A stretch of 64,000 nt of DNA from an uncultured Blautia sp. (GCA_900541985.1 UQLX01000002.1:62001-126000), one strand, 5' to 3'. Positions 25,836 to 34,662 are shown, counted from the stretch's first letter. The notes: generated from the sequence alone by a model not told the origin. Numbers and translations are program-made.

Positions 25836-27458
25836 TTATCTGTATTTTTTCAGGATCTCATACATTTCGTCAAACTGTTCTTCCATTTCTTTTACCAGAC
25901 GGAACTGAGTCCTTGCACGAACAAGGTTATGCTCCGGATAGGCAGTCTTAAAATACACATCTCCCTGAAGGAAATCTGCAAGGAAACGCATGCCGCACTC
26001 CAGAGTCATAAGTCTTGCTCCCCAGGGAAGGCTCTCTATCTCTGCCGGAGTCAGTACGTCATTCGCCATCTCCAGATAGCCTTTTACATAAAGCTCATAA
26101 AGATGAATATCAAAATGCACCTTATCCAGATCCGGTTCATCCTCTTCTGCCGTAGAAGCGCCGAAACGGATAGAATCCCCGAAATCATTGGCAGCAAGAC
26201 CAGGCATGATCGTATCCAGGTCAATAATGCACAGACCTTTTCCGGTATCCCCGTCAAAAAGAATATTGTTCAGCTTGGTATCGTTATGCGTTACACGCAG
26301 AGGAAGCTCTCCATTCCGCAGCTGTTCCATCAGTACCCCGCAGTCCTTCCCGCGCGAAAGCACGAACTCTGTTTCCGGACGGCATAAACGGGCACGATTC
26401 TTTACGTCCTTACGGACTGCCGCTTCAAAGTCATGGAATCTTTTTACCGTATCATGGAATTTCGGAATTGTATCATAAAGACTTTCTGCGGGATAATCTC
26501 CCAGCTGCATCAGGAAATGGCCAAAGCTTCGGGCAGACTGATAAAACTGCTCCGGTCGTTCCACCTGCTGATAACACACAGAATTTGGCACATAATGAAG
26601 GCAGCGCCAGGGCTGTCCCTGATCGTCTTCAAAATAGGTATCGCCACTTTTGGTCTTAATATAGGAAAGCGTCTCTCTGTCCAGATCGCCGCCTTCTTTG
26701 CGGATCACATCACGGAGATATTCCGTAACCCCAAAAATATTCTCCATCACCTGTGCCGGGTTTTTAAACACATTAATGTTCACGCGCTGCAGCACATAAA
26801 GAGGTACGTCCGTCCCATCCGCATCCGGCATATAAACCGCATAAGTCTCATTAATATGTCCCTCTCCAAAGGGCTTTACATAGCTGCACTGGGGGCCGAA
26901 ACCAAAAGCATAGACCGCATCCTCCAGACAACGGCTGTCTGCTCCCTCTATTTTCCTTCTGGTAGAAAAGATCACCTCGCCGGCCTCTACCTTTCTGCCG
27001 GCTTCAATGGTGCAGTTGGCTTTTACAATACTTCCCAGACATACATGAGCACCGGCACACACAACCGAATCATGATCCACAACCGCTCCGCTGTTGATCA
27101 GCGCCGCACGTTCGATCTTTGTATGGGTATTTACCACAGCCCTCTGCATAATAAAGCATCCCGGTTCAATCACAGCGCTGGGACTTACAATCGCAGACGG
27201 ATGAATGATCGCAGGAACCTCATAACCTTCCTGAATCAGTTTATCAGTCCAATGGAGGCGTGTCCGGTTATTACCAAAAGCCGCTACCGCTACCGGATAT
27301 TCCGAATGACGAAGCACATAGTCACAGCACATGCCGATCACGTCCTCCCCCTTTGCGGCATCATCCAGAAAAACCACTTTTTTATAGCCCAGCTGCAAAG
27401 CTGTCTCCTTTACCATCTGACCGAATCCCCCGGCTCCCAGGATCAATAAAGTTTCCAT
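25836..27458 (-). CDS. PglD-like domain fused to an NahK-like sugar 1-kinase
   Basis: 540 residues. N-terminal part (about 1-190) is a PglD/NeuD-type fold: Rossmann start LLILGAGGFGQMVKETA, then hexapeptide left-handed helix repeats. C-terminal part (about 200-540) is an APH-fold kinase resembling N-acetylhexosamine 1-kinase: GHINETYAVYMP, YVLQRVNINVFKNPAQVM, and catalytic loop HNDTKLNNILFD with metal site IIDLDTI. NahK makes GlcNAc-1-P or GalNAc-1-P in mucin and milk-glycan use. The start at 27458 with AAGGAGA is preferred over 27527. The fusion suggests sugar activation plus an acyl-transfer or sensing function; untested. Confidence 0.8.
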   Translation of the reverse strand: METLLILGAGGFGQMVKETALQLGYKKVVFLDDAAKGEDVIGMCCDYVLRHSEYPVAVAAFGNNRTRLHWTDKLIQEGYEVPAIIHPSAIVSPSAVIEPGCFIMQRAVVNTHTKIERAALINSGAVVDHDSVVCAGAHVCLGSIVKANCTIEAGRKVEAGEVIFSTRRKIEGADSRCLEDAVYAFGFGPQCSYVKPFGEGHINETYAVYMPDADGTDVPLYVLQRVNINVFKNPAQVMENIFGVTEYLRDVIRKEGGDLDRETLSYIKTKSGDTYFEDDQGQPWRCLHYVPNSVCYQQVERPEQFYQSARSFGHFLMQLGDYPAESLYDTIPKFHDTVKRFHDFEAAVRKDVKNRARLCRPETEFVLSRGKDCGVLMEQLRNGELPLRVTHNDTKLNNILFDGDTGKGLCIIDLDTIMPGLAANDFGDSIRFGASTAEEDEPDLDKVHFDIHLYELYVKGYLEMANDVLTPAEIESLPWGARLMTLECGMRFLADFLQGDVYFKTAYPEHNLVRARTQFRLVKEMEEQFDEMYEILKKYR

Positions 27459-27774
27459 ATCTGTCTCCTTCTTCTCATTGGCATTTTCACGGGCACACAG
27501 TTTCAGGAGCATATCAATTCTGGTCAAAACCTCTGCAGCCCATATATAATATGATTGTAACAGAATCCGTCAGAAAAAGACAGGGGTTTTCGTTTTTTAT
27601 ACTTTACGTCAACTCTCATAAACATCGGATACAAATAAGACGCACCAAAAGTTCCCACTTCCTTAGTTCTTTTTATCTCTTCTATTTTCCGCACATTCGT
27701 AACCACTCAAAACCATGTGCCTACTCATCATACCATACTTTTGAGATAATATTCCTTGAAACTCAACTCGAATA
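27459..27774. other. intergenic region at the left edge of the accessory DNA
   Basis: About 300 bases without a convincing gene. A minus-strand open frame of 60 codons lacks a ribosome binding site and is probably spurious. The minus strand must hold the promoter of the kinase gene, but no clean pair of boxes is visible. The plus strand leads into the IS66 remnant. Confidence 0.4.
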
Positions 27775-28132
27775 GCGCGATTTGTGCAATTCGCGCAATC
27801 AATGAATCAAGGAGGTATTTTCGTGAAAACCAATCAAAAACTTCATCAGCTCCATCTTAATGAATGGGCTCAACGCTTTGTTGATCAAAAAGCAAGTGGT
27901 CTTACTGTCAAGCAATGGTGTGAAGATAATAACTTTACCATCTACGCTTATAACTACTGGAAACGTGTATTTAAGGAAGAAGTGGGTAATCAGGTTCTCC
28001 CTGATATCGTTCCTATTGTACTTCCAGAAGCTGAATGCAAGACTCTTCCTGTTTCCCAGGTGCAGCAATCTTATCCTCACCCTGCATTCTCACCTAATAC
28101 TACATCTCATAACGCAATTCGCGCGAATTGCG
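27775..28132. repeat. two GC-rich palindromes flanking an IS66 TnpA frame
   Basis: An imperfect 22-bp palindrome at 27775-27796 (GCGCGA...TCGCGC) and a perfect 20-bp palindrome at 28113-28132 (CGCAATTCGCGCGAATTGCG) share the core GCAATTCGCGC. One precedes the ribosome binding site of the TnpA frame and the other lies inside its 3' part. Confidence 0.6.
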
Positions 28133-28259
28133 CAACTGCAGTATTGACAATGCACAATTAGCAGATAACAATCGTCAGATTGAACTTTTAACGGAACAAA
28201 TCCGTATCATGAATCAACGCCAGTTTGGACGTCAATCCGAAAGTAATCATCAATGATTA
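27823..28259 (+). pseudogene. IS66-family remnant: TnpA-like frame joined to a TnpC start
   Basis: From a GTG seven bases after GGAGG the frame encodes an IS66 accessory TnpA-like protein (WAQRFVDQKASGLTVKQWCE, later AYNYWKRVFKEE) to 28161. In another frame, 28158-28249 reads like a TnpC N-terminal coiled coil (LADNNRQIELLTEQIRIMNQ then FGRQSE) and stops at TGA. No TnpB lies between, and the DDE transposase body is missing. A dead insertion sequence. Confidence 0.7.
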
Positions 28260-28596
28260 CGCTCAGTAAAAACAATGCCCTTTCTGTTTGCTCTGTCAAT
28301 CCTCAACACTTCTGCATATCACATTTCACATCTGCTCTCATCTTCAGTCCTCCAAGTAATAATCATATATCACTCAAACGGATAAGGGAAAGAATGAAAA
28401 CCGTTGATGAGTTTCTGGCAAGCCATTCCGAAACAGTATGTACTGTCACTTACCAATAAATTCCTTATCAGAGAATCCAAAGCTGATCATCTAGCTTCTC
28501 TGTACAATTATGATTATATCAATAGAACATTTGTTCGTAAATCCCTGTTTTTATTTTTCCGCAGCCACTCCGAAACGCAGAAAAATCGGATATAAA
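28260..28596. other. degenerate DNA between the IS66 remnant and the MITE-like element
   Basis: AT-rich sequence with short overlapping plus-strand frames of 63-68 codons and no ribosome binding sites. It is likely decayed transposon DNA (for example MKTVDEFLASHSE at about 28394), but I cannot assign it. Confidence 0.35.
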
Positions 28597-28860
28597 TAGT
28601 GTCTGCTGGCTAAGTCCCACACGGACTTAACCAGCCAGTTTTCTTCTTGAAAATTTTATACAAATAAAATAAGGTAAAAAGTATTCGTCGTTGGATTTTA
28701 AAAAGATTCGCGGCAAATACAGATAACGCGATAGATGTGAGCTGGGTTTCCTCGCATTTGCTTACGGATTGGTAATTTCAAAACCCTTGCATATATTTTA
28801 CCACTTGTAAGCCATAAATGCAGTATTTTCAAGGCATTTTTTATTAATCAGCAGACACTA
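28597..28860. mobile_element. 264-bp MITE-like element
   Basis: Perfect 12-bp terminal inverted repeats, TAGTGTCTGCTG (28597-28608) and CAGCAGACACTA (28849-28860), extending to about 17 bases with two mismatches. The interior is non-coding and begins with a strong hairpin (28606-28632). Terminal TA dinucleotides would fit an IS630/mariner-type target duplication. The right end supplies the stop codon of the AlbA_2 gene. Confidence 0.65.
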
Positions 28861-30111
28861 CTTAATTATATATTTCGTGCCTCTGCCTTTTCCCTCAATT
28901 GCAATCACACCTTTTTCTCCCATATCTTTCAGCAGCTTTGTTGTCTTTGATTTTCCAAAAGGTATATATGGTGCAATTTCACTTATTGGCTTCAGCATAG
29001 TCTTGCTTAAGAGTTTAAAAATCACTTTTTCGTCTTCTGTTAAATTAGCATCCTTTTCAAACAAAGGAAGCACAATTTTTATAGCATTCTCTGTCACTTC
29101 AAAGTCCGGTTTCATCAGGCCCTCTGTATACAGTTGCTTTATTCTTGTAATTCCTGTTCCAAATATCTCGACAAACCCTAATCTATAAAACACATTAGCA
29201 AGATTTCTATTTCTTAAAACAGAAAGTTTACCTGACAAATATTCTTTCGCTGTTATTCCGGATGGCAATCCACCTGGAGATACAACTTCTATTTTGTCAT
29301 CAAACATGGAAACTCTGATGTGTGAATCCACATCCCATACCCTGTGAATCAGAGCATTTGCAATTGCTTCTCTGAAGGCTGCCTCCGGTATCTTCTCCAT
29401 CTTCTTTCTGTCAGCGCCCTGTATTACTTCATACTGATAATAGTCTCTGTATACAGCAAGCGCCTTTTCATACGCCTCCAAAATGGATATGTTTTCAACA
29501 GTTATTCTCTTTTGAATAATGCTGATGTTTTCTCCGAACTTAACAATATCAATTCCTGGAAAATGATTTTTATCTGCCAAAAGGCCTGCTGCATTATTAA
29601 AACCATTTACATTATCGTATAAGTTCAATGTTCTCAAAGTATCCTGATTAAACGTTTCAATCAGAATACTTTCTTTCAGCTTACGCTGTAAAACTTCAAA
29701 AGAAAGATCCTGATCTTTACAAGGTAATTCTTCAAATCTAATATTTTTCCCATCTAATACAAGTCTTGTAAATTCTAGAGTATCTACTTCTATCGTCGCT
29801 GTATCATTTCGTTTGTATGCTTTTGATTTATACAAGTATGGCTTCTGAAGACCACTGGTTACAGTAAGTTTTATCGTCTGATCATTATTCTGTATTTCAA
29901 GTGTATAGTTTGGTTGAGGCGAAATACTGTCATTGATTTTGTTTTCAATATCCAGACACGCCTGCTTTACATCCGGCAAACCTTTCACATTTCCATCATC
30001 ATCCACTCCAAAAAAAATTGTTCCACCATCATAATTTGAAAAGGCACTGACTGTTTTTAAAAAAGTATTTGTAATCGTCTCCTTGAACTCTAATATTCTC
30101 GTTTCACGCAT
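28858..30111 (-). CDS. AlbA_2 (Schlafen AAA-like) domain DNA-binding protein
   Basis: 417 residues. N-terminal AlbA_2/AAA_4 domain (EFKETITNTFLKTVSAFSNY, DGGTIFFGVDDDG), then a GHKL-like HATPase_c_4 segment (EAIANALIHRVWD, VVSPGGLPSG) and a C-terminal winged helix (ISEIAPYIPFGKSKTTKLL). Such proteins are putative transcription regulators, often labelled RecG-related. The ATG at 30111 (MRETRILEFKE) is preferred over 30165. The last codon runs into TAG supplied by the MITE-like terminal repeat, so the original C-terminus may differ slightly. Confidence 0.85.
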   Translation of the reverse strand: MRETRILEFKETITNTFLKTVSAFSNYDGGTIFFGVDDDGNVKGLPDVKQACLDIENKINDSISPQPNYTLEIQNNDQTIKLTVTSGLQKPYLYKSKAYKRNDTATIEVDTLEFTRLVLDGKNIRFEELPCKDQDLSFEVLQRKLKESILIETFNQDTLRTLNLYDNVNGFNNAAGLLADKNHFPGIDIVKFGENISIIQKRITVENISILEAYEKALAVYRDYYQYEVIQGADRKKMEKIPEAAFREAIANALIHRVWDVDSHIRVSMFDDKIEVVSPGGLPSGITAKEYLSGKLSVLRNRNLANVFYRLGFVEIFGTGITRIKQLYTEGLMKPDFEVTENAIKIVLPLFEKDANLTEDEKVIFKLLSKTMLKPISEIAPYIPFGKSKTTKLLKDMGEKGVIAIEGKGRGTKYIIK

Positions 30112-30144
30112 AATAATCGCATCCTTTCCAACTTTATTGATTAT

Positions 30145-30173
30145 ATTATATGCATAAATGCGCAAAAAATCAA
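30145..30173 (-). promoter_or_regulatory. SigA-type promoter for the AlbA_2 gene
   Basis: Minus strand TTGATT (30168-30173), a 17-base spacer and TATAAT (30145-30150). Confidence 0.75.
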
Positions 30174-30199
30174 TTGCAAATTTTTACGATTGATTTTTT
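30164..30199. promoter_or_regulatory. inverted repeat overlapping the AlbA_2 promoter -35 box
   Basis: AAAAAATCAAT (30164-30174) and ATTGATTTTTT (30189-30199) are perfect 11-base arms with a 14-base spacer. One arm covers the -35 hexamer, the position of a repressor operator; autoregulation is plausible. Confidence 0.55.
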
Positions 30200-30256
30200 G
30201 ATTGTTTTTCATTAATAGAGTAAGATCGTTAACTTGTTAATCCTCAATAATCAGTA

Positions 30257-30645
30257 CCTGTACTTTATCAATGGTGTGAACAAAATAACCTTTCTTTTCA
30301 CACCTATAACTACTGGAAACGTCTTCTCAAGGAAGAAGTTGTTGACCAGGCCCTGCCAGATATCGTTCCACTTATCTGCGGAGCAGTTTCACTGGCAGAT
30401 GCAGGGCTTTGCCATTGATCCGGTCATCCACGATATCACACCCGGCACTTCCGTCTGATACTACTATGCAGGACACTGCCAAAGGCTCGATTGCCCAGGA
30501 AGCATACTGCATGATCACTGAAATCATGCACATCGATAATACCTTTGATGACCTCTCTGTCACAGACCGTAAAAAACAGTGTCAGTTTGTTCTTTCAGAA
30601 AAAGTGGATGCTTATTTCGCGTGGGCAAAGCAAAAGTACTCACAG
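30257..30645 (+). pseudogene. second IS66-family remnant
   Basis: 30304-30375 reads TYNYWKRLLKEE and QALPDIVP, the same TnpA block as at 27960. A TnpB-like tail follows (RLSAEQFHWQMQGFAIDP), and 30460-30645 reads like the TnpC catalytic-domain end (AYCMITEIMHIDNTFDDLS, then VDAYFAWAKQ). Pieces of all three IS66 genes are compressed into under 400 bases with frame changes. It abuts and truncates the serine recombinase pseudogene. Confidence 0.65.
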
Positions 30646-31308
30646 GTAACTCATAATCCTCATTCACCACAAGGTTGCCATCCTCATCCTGGTCATACCC
30701 AAGCAATGCCGGTGTAAGGAAAAGTCCACGGCTGAACCGGCGATCAATCGACCAGTTCATGATAATTGATTTGGAATGGGATTCTTCCTCTGCCACGGAT
30801 GCCAGAATCGTCAGGATCATGCGTCCGTTACTGTCCAGGGTGTAGATATTATCCGCTTCAAATTTCACCCCTACAGGTGGGTCAAGATTCTTCAGCGTTT
30901 CGATAACCGAAAGGCAGTCAGCGATATTCCTGGCAAAACGGGCGATGGACTTTGTAAGAATCAGGTCAATCTTTCCCGCCTTACAATCCTCGATCAGCTG
31001 CTGCATTCCTTTGCGGTGTGCCAGCGAAGTGCCGCTGATTCCTTCATCATCATAAATGCCAACAAACTCCCAGCCGGGTTGTGCCTTAATGTAGTCCGTA
31101 TAATAATTTTTCTGAAGCTCATACGAGGAGGTTTGTTCATCATTGTCAGTGGAAACACGTACATAGGCAGCGAAACGACGAATAAAGGTGCTTTCTCCAA
31201 GCCCCTCCACAATTTTGGCCGGGATAACCCCAGTTCGGAAGTATCCACGCCTCTATATCGGTCTCTAATCCTCTGCTTACGATCTATCGCTATTGTTCCA
31301 CTGCTCAT
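30640..31308 (-). pseudogene. large serine recombinase, frameshifted and truncated
   Basis: The N-terminus is at 31308 (MSSGTIAIDRKQRIRDRYRG). A one-base loss in a G run near 31230 shifts the frame, after which RFAAYVRVSTDNDEQTSSYE gives the resolvase domain with its catalytic Ser and GIYDDEGISGTSL, ARFARN and SVAEEES follow. Similarity ends at VVNEDYE where the IS66 remnant begins, so the DNA-binding recombinase and zinc regions are missing. It was probably the integrase of a conjugative or mobilisable element. Confidence 0.8.
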
Positions 31309-31321
31309 TCTATAGTTCCTC

Positions 31322-32301
31322 TCATTCCCCCGGTTTTATGCTCCAATACCACTGGCGCATCTTCCGATAACTTCGGATGCCGAGTTCTTTCTTTGTATTT
31401 TCTGCTGTTCTGCGGCTAATACCTTCATCGCTCAACCGCATATAGATTTCTCTGGATCTCATATCATCTTCTGAAAGCAACTTCTTAATCAGGTAGGCTG
31501 CTTTCTCAGACTTTGATTCAAAAACTGGTGTTTCCGGCTCTGCTAATGGATCTGGCGTAATTTCACACTCCAGCCATTTGAAGCCCTGCTCCGCTGTTAT
31601 CGAAAATTTGATTTCTCCATCGGATGGAGCCAGACTGTTTTTTATCTGCCGGACGTGCGGACATCTGTGTTCTTTGGATCTCGCTACACCTGCAGGACAC
31701 TCCGGGCGGCCGCCACCACATCAATACTGCCAAGGCTCCGATACAGGCCTTTTGTTCCCTCTTTTTTGTTGAGGTGACCGATCAGCACAATGGCACAGTC
31801 ATATACAGATGCCCACATTCCAAGACGCTGCATCAGCTTTCTTGCTCTGCCTGCAATCTGAAGGTCAGAAGCACTTCCGAGATAAGCCTGTATCGGGTCG
31901 ATGACTACCAATTTCGGCCGAAATTCTATAATAGCCTCCCGGATGCGTTCATCATCCAGCGTCAGGCAACTGTTTGTTTCTTCGTTTATAAAAGCCACAT
32001 TCCCACAATCTGCCCCACACTTTTCCAGCCGGGGCTTGATGGTATCTGACACACCATCTTCTGAACACTGGTAAATGACCCTCTGCGATAATCCGACTGC
32101 TTTGCCATCCGGCAGCTTTCCGCCTTTGGATAACTCTGCTATAAGATTCATCATCATTGTGGACTTACCATCGCCGGGGTCGCCTTGCAGCAATGTGATC
32201 TTCCCAACTGCTATGAACGGATACCACAGCCAACGAGCAGAAGTCGCCTGTACATCACTATATAATGTAAGAATCCCTTTTTCTCCTTTGCTCGTCATCA
32301 T
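31322..32301 (-). pseudogene. AAA-family replication ATPase (RepA-like) with stop and frameshift
   Basis: 32301-31684 encodes a RecA-fold hexameric helicase-type ATPase: Walker A GDPGDGKST near residue 40, Walker B LVVIDPI. An in-frame TAG at 31684 follows RSVLQV where related proteins have a Glu codon. Coding continues (RDPKNTDVR), shifts frame near 31650, and goes on with QIKNSLAPSDGEIKF to a C-terminal helical domain ending at 31322. Typical of integrative elements and plasmids. Confidence 0.75.
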
Positions 32302-32364
32302 CGTCCCTTTCCATGTGCAGTCTTTTCTACATTTATATTATAAGGTTTGATTGATGATTTGACT

Positions 32365-32412
32365 GCTACCTATCATGTAGCACGTTTCATGTTTTGCTAC
32401 ATAGCAGGTAGC
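32365..32412. repeat. iteron-like GCTAC/GTAGC inverted repeats
   Basis: Two 17-bp arms (32365-32381 and 32396-32412, complementary at 14 of 17) are each themselves bounded by GCTAC and GTAGC, giving four copies in 48 bases. They lie 64 bases upstream of the replication-type ATPase start, so they may be a replication origin or operator for that gene. Confidence 0.5.
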
Positions 32413-32471
32413 AAAATGGGCTAAGACCACACAGCAGATAGGGGTGTGAGCTTTTGCGGTCTTAAACTCTT

Positions 32472-32561
32472 CTATAACCAGTTGCTATACTGTCTGGCAT
32501 ATCTGTCTTTTAACTGAAACTGTGATACTGTCTGTTTTGGGGCGTTGTAGCCCATACGCAT
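32472..32561 (-). other. possible 29-codon small ORF
   Basis: AGGAGGT lies directly before ATGCGTATG, opening a frame MRMGYNAPKQTVSQFQLKDR and nine more residues to TAG. Its position upstream of the ATPase pseudogene and good ribosome binding site suggest a small element-encoded peptide; no family recognised. Confidence 0.35.
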
Positions 32562-32624
32562 CTACCTCCTTTAAAATGGCATGAAAAAAGCACCCTGGAT
32601 TTCTCCAAGATACTTCATTCTGCC

Positions 32625-32942
32625 TTATTCAATTGTCATTTTCTCCAACTGCTTCTCCTGGTCTCTGCCGACATATACAAAATCCATGACCTGAACTTTG
32701 AGCTTTGTCTCATCTATCCAGAAATACGCATAATAGTTCTTGATTCGCAGTCTTCTCACCCCAAGGCCATGCCACGGTTCCTCCGGTGTAAGATGCACAC
32801 GCTGTGGCATCTTGGACAGCTTTTTGATTTCGGTCTGAAATGTCTTTAACATTTTTACTGCTGTTCCCGGCTCTGCCAGATCTACAGCAATATAAACCGC
32901 AGTCTCACGCATGGACTGTTCTGCATGGCGGGTAATTTTCAC
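32625..32942 (-). CDS. RelE/ParE family toxin
   Basis: 105-residue type II toxin fold (RVHLTPEEPWHGLGVRRLRI, then NYYAYFWIDETKLKVQVMDF), probably an mRNA interferase or gyrase inhibitor. It begins one base after the stop of the RelB/DinJ-type antitoxin, the normal order. Looks intact. Confidence 0.85.
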   Translation of the reverse strand: MKITRHAEQSMRETAVYIAVDLAEPGTAVKMLKTFQTEIKKLSKMPQRVHLTPEEPWHGLGVRRLRIKNYYAYFWIDETKLKVQVMDFVYVGRDQEKQLEKMTIE

Positions 32943-32943
32943 C

Positions 32944-33282
32944 TCATACTGCTTTTACCGGTTGTCCCGTGCGTCCACCCTCAATTTCTCCAATCAGTCT
33001 TGCGAATACCTCATCAGCCGGCGCAGACTGATCAGCCTGTGCCTGTGCATAGCCAATGGCCATTCTCGCATTGAACTCATCATCCGTCATCTCACTCCGG
33101 GACTTCGGATAATTTGCGGGCATACAAGGCCGGAATGGAAGTCCATTCCAGAGAACAATCTGCCGATAGAACATATTGATTGCGGTGGAAGCCGGAATGC
33201 CAAGGTTTGACAAAATCATTTCTGCCTGTTCTTTCAGTTCAGGCTCCACCCGTGCTGCTACATTCGAACTTTTGATAGCCAT
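32944..33282 (-). CDS. RelB/DinJ family antitoxin
   Basis: 112 residues. The N-terminus is a ribbon-helix-helix DNA-binding domain (NVAARVEPELKEQAEMIL, then GIPASTAINMFYRQIV), typical of DinJ, followed by a toxin-binding tail. The start at 33282 (MAIKSSN) preceded by AAGGCGG is preferred over 33336. Pairs with the RelE/ParE toxin. Confidence 0.87.
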   Translation of the reverse strand: MAIKSSNVAARVEPELKEQAEMILSNLGIPASTAINMFYRQIVLWNGLPFRPCMPANYPKSRSEMTDDEFNARMAIGYAQAQADQSAPADEVFARLIGEIEGGRTGQPVKAV

Positions 33283-33342
33283 GTTAACACCGCCTTTCTT
33301 TGCTCTCATTATAGCATTTTGTATATCGGATTGCAAGACAAT

Positions 33343-33803
33343 TTACTTGAATACTGAATCATCCTCATGGATCATGCCGTTGATCTTATCGGCAACGGTC
33401 TGTGCGAGTTCATCGTCGTTCCGGGCATTATAACCGTTGACTGTGATATACACACCGCCAAGGTCGGTCGTCCGGGTGGTGCCACCTCCGGCCAGAGCCG
33501 CCTGCGGGAAGTTCCAGCCGGAGCCATCGAAATCTCACCATTGGCAAGCTGCTCATTGGCCTGCTGTGCGGCAGTCTTCAGAGTTGCCAGCTTTTCCTTG
33601 GTAGCTTCAATGGCATCCTTAAGCATCTTCTGCTTCTGGACAACCAGTTCTGTATTGGAGGGGTCCAGTTTCAGGAGTTTGTTGACATCCTTCAGTCCGG
33701 ACTGCGTCCCCTTGATTGACTTGTTTACACTTTCCAGTGCTTTGGAGAGCTTTGTGGTATCGCCGCCAATCTCAACGGTGATGCCCTGGATTCTGGATGC
33801 CAT
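33343..33803 (-). pseudogene. phage tail tape measure protein with a large internal deletion
   Basis: The first about 95 residues (MASRIQGITVEIGGDTTKLS, LLKLDPSNTELVVQKQKML) are the tape-measure N-terminus. The sequence then joins, out of frame, to a typical tape-measure C-terminus (GVYITVNGYNARNDDELAQT ending DDSVFK at 33343). Full proteins are usually 700-1500 residues, so most of the gene has been lost. Confidence 0.75.
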
Positions 33804-33932
33804 TTGCGTAACCACCTCCTTGCAGGCATGAAAAAAGCCCATCTACACGAGCAGACAGGCTAAAGTAATAAAATACTATTGGCTGTGTATCAAAATCACC
33901 CTTTCAACATACAATATATTTATCAGTAAATT

Positions 33933-33952
33933 TATCAACCAACCGGTTGATA
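33933..33952. promoter_or_regulatory. operator palindrome of the plus-strand toxin-antitoxin pair
   Basis: TATCAACC and GGTTGATA are perfect 8-base arms separated by AACC. The right arm overlaps the -35 hexamer TTGATA (33947-33952), which fits autorepression by the antitoxin. Confidence 0.7.
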
Positions 33953-33975
33953 TTTTTGCAAACATGTGCTATAAT
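33947..33975 (+). promoter_or_regulatory. SigA-type promoter for the toxin-antitoxin pair
   Basis: TTGATA (33947-33952), a 17-base spacer and TATAAT (33970-33975). Confidence 0.8.
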
Positions 33976-34001
33976 GCAATCAAAGAAAGGAGTTGACGAT
34001 T

Positions 34002-34325
34002 ATGGCTTCTGTTATGAGTGCTATTACCAACACTGTACCAATCACCCAATTCAACCGTGGTCTTGCCGGGAAAATTTTTGAAGATGTCAAGCAGTGCGGT
34101 GCCAAGGTTGTTATGAAAAACAATGCTGCCGAATGCGTTCTCATCTCCCCGGACGAATATGTCCGTTTAATGGATGAATTAAATGATGCTCGTCTGCTGG
34201 CTGTTGCTTCTGAACGTATGGCACACTTTGATCCCACCTCTTTGATTTCTGAGGAGGAAATGAACCGCCGTCTTGGTGTTACAGAAGACGATCTCGCCGG
34301 TTTTGACGAGGTAGAAATCGAATGA
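34002..34325 (+). CDS. Phd/YefM family antitoxin
   Basis: 107 residues; the N-terminal Phd/YefM fold (ITQFNRGLAGKIFEDVKQCG, then VVMKNNAAECVLISPDEYV) binds DNA and the C-terminal part wraps the toxin. ATG 34002 follows AAGGAG by nine bases; the TTG nine bases earlier is unlikely. It overlaps the toxin gene by 4 bases. The upstream palindrome over the -35 box is the likely binding site. Confidence 0.9.
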   Translation: MASVMSAITNTVPITQFNRGLAGKIFEDVKQCGAKVVMKNNAAECVLISPDEYVRLMDELNDARLLAVASERMAHFDPTSLISEEEMNRRLGVTEDDLAGFDEVEIE

Positions 34326-34657
34326 GCTGGAAAGTTGAATACCTCCCTGAAGCAGAAAAAGACCTCAAAGGTTTAGATGGTAGCCAGCGCAATCTTGTTC
34401 TGAAAGCCATCAAAAAAGTTCAGCAAAATCCACTGCCTGTTGATGAACAGGGCTACGGCAAACCGCTCGGCAATCAAAACAGCACTAACCTTGCAGGACT
34501 TCTGAAAATTAAACTCCGTTCTGCGGGTCTGCGCATTGTCTATCAGCTTCGACGCACTGAAACATCTATGATGATTATTGTCATTGGAGTCCGTGCTGAT
34601 GAAGAAGTGTACGAACTTGCCCAGAAAAGAGTTATAAAGCACGAAAAGTCCGATTGA
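34322..34657 (+). CDS. RelE family mRNA interferase toxin
   Basis: 111 residues of the RelE superfamily (KVEYLPEAEKDLKGLDGSQR, LLKIKLRSAGLRIVYQL, VIGVRADEEVYELA). It probably cleaves mRNA on the ribosome when the antitoxin is lost. Coupled to the antitoxin gene by an ATGA overlap and followed by a strong terminator. The cassette lies on the opposite strand to the surrounding phage fragments. Confidence 0.9.
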   Translation: MSWKVEYLPEAEKDLKGLDGSQRNLVLKAIKKVQQNPLPVDEQGYGKPLGNQNSTNLAGLLKIKLRSAGLRIVYQLRRTETSMMIIVIGVRADEEVYELAQKRVIKHEKSD

Positions 34658-34662
34658 CTTTC

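Noticed and set aside
26433..27449. 338-codon plus-strand ORF opposite the PglD-NahK gene
   Set aside because: It has no ribosome binding site or recognisable domain, and the minus strand encodes clear conserved motifs throughout.
27524..27706. 60-codon minus-strand ORF upstream of the kinase gene
   Set aside because: It overlaps the likely promoter region, has no ribosome binding site and no recognisable similarity.
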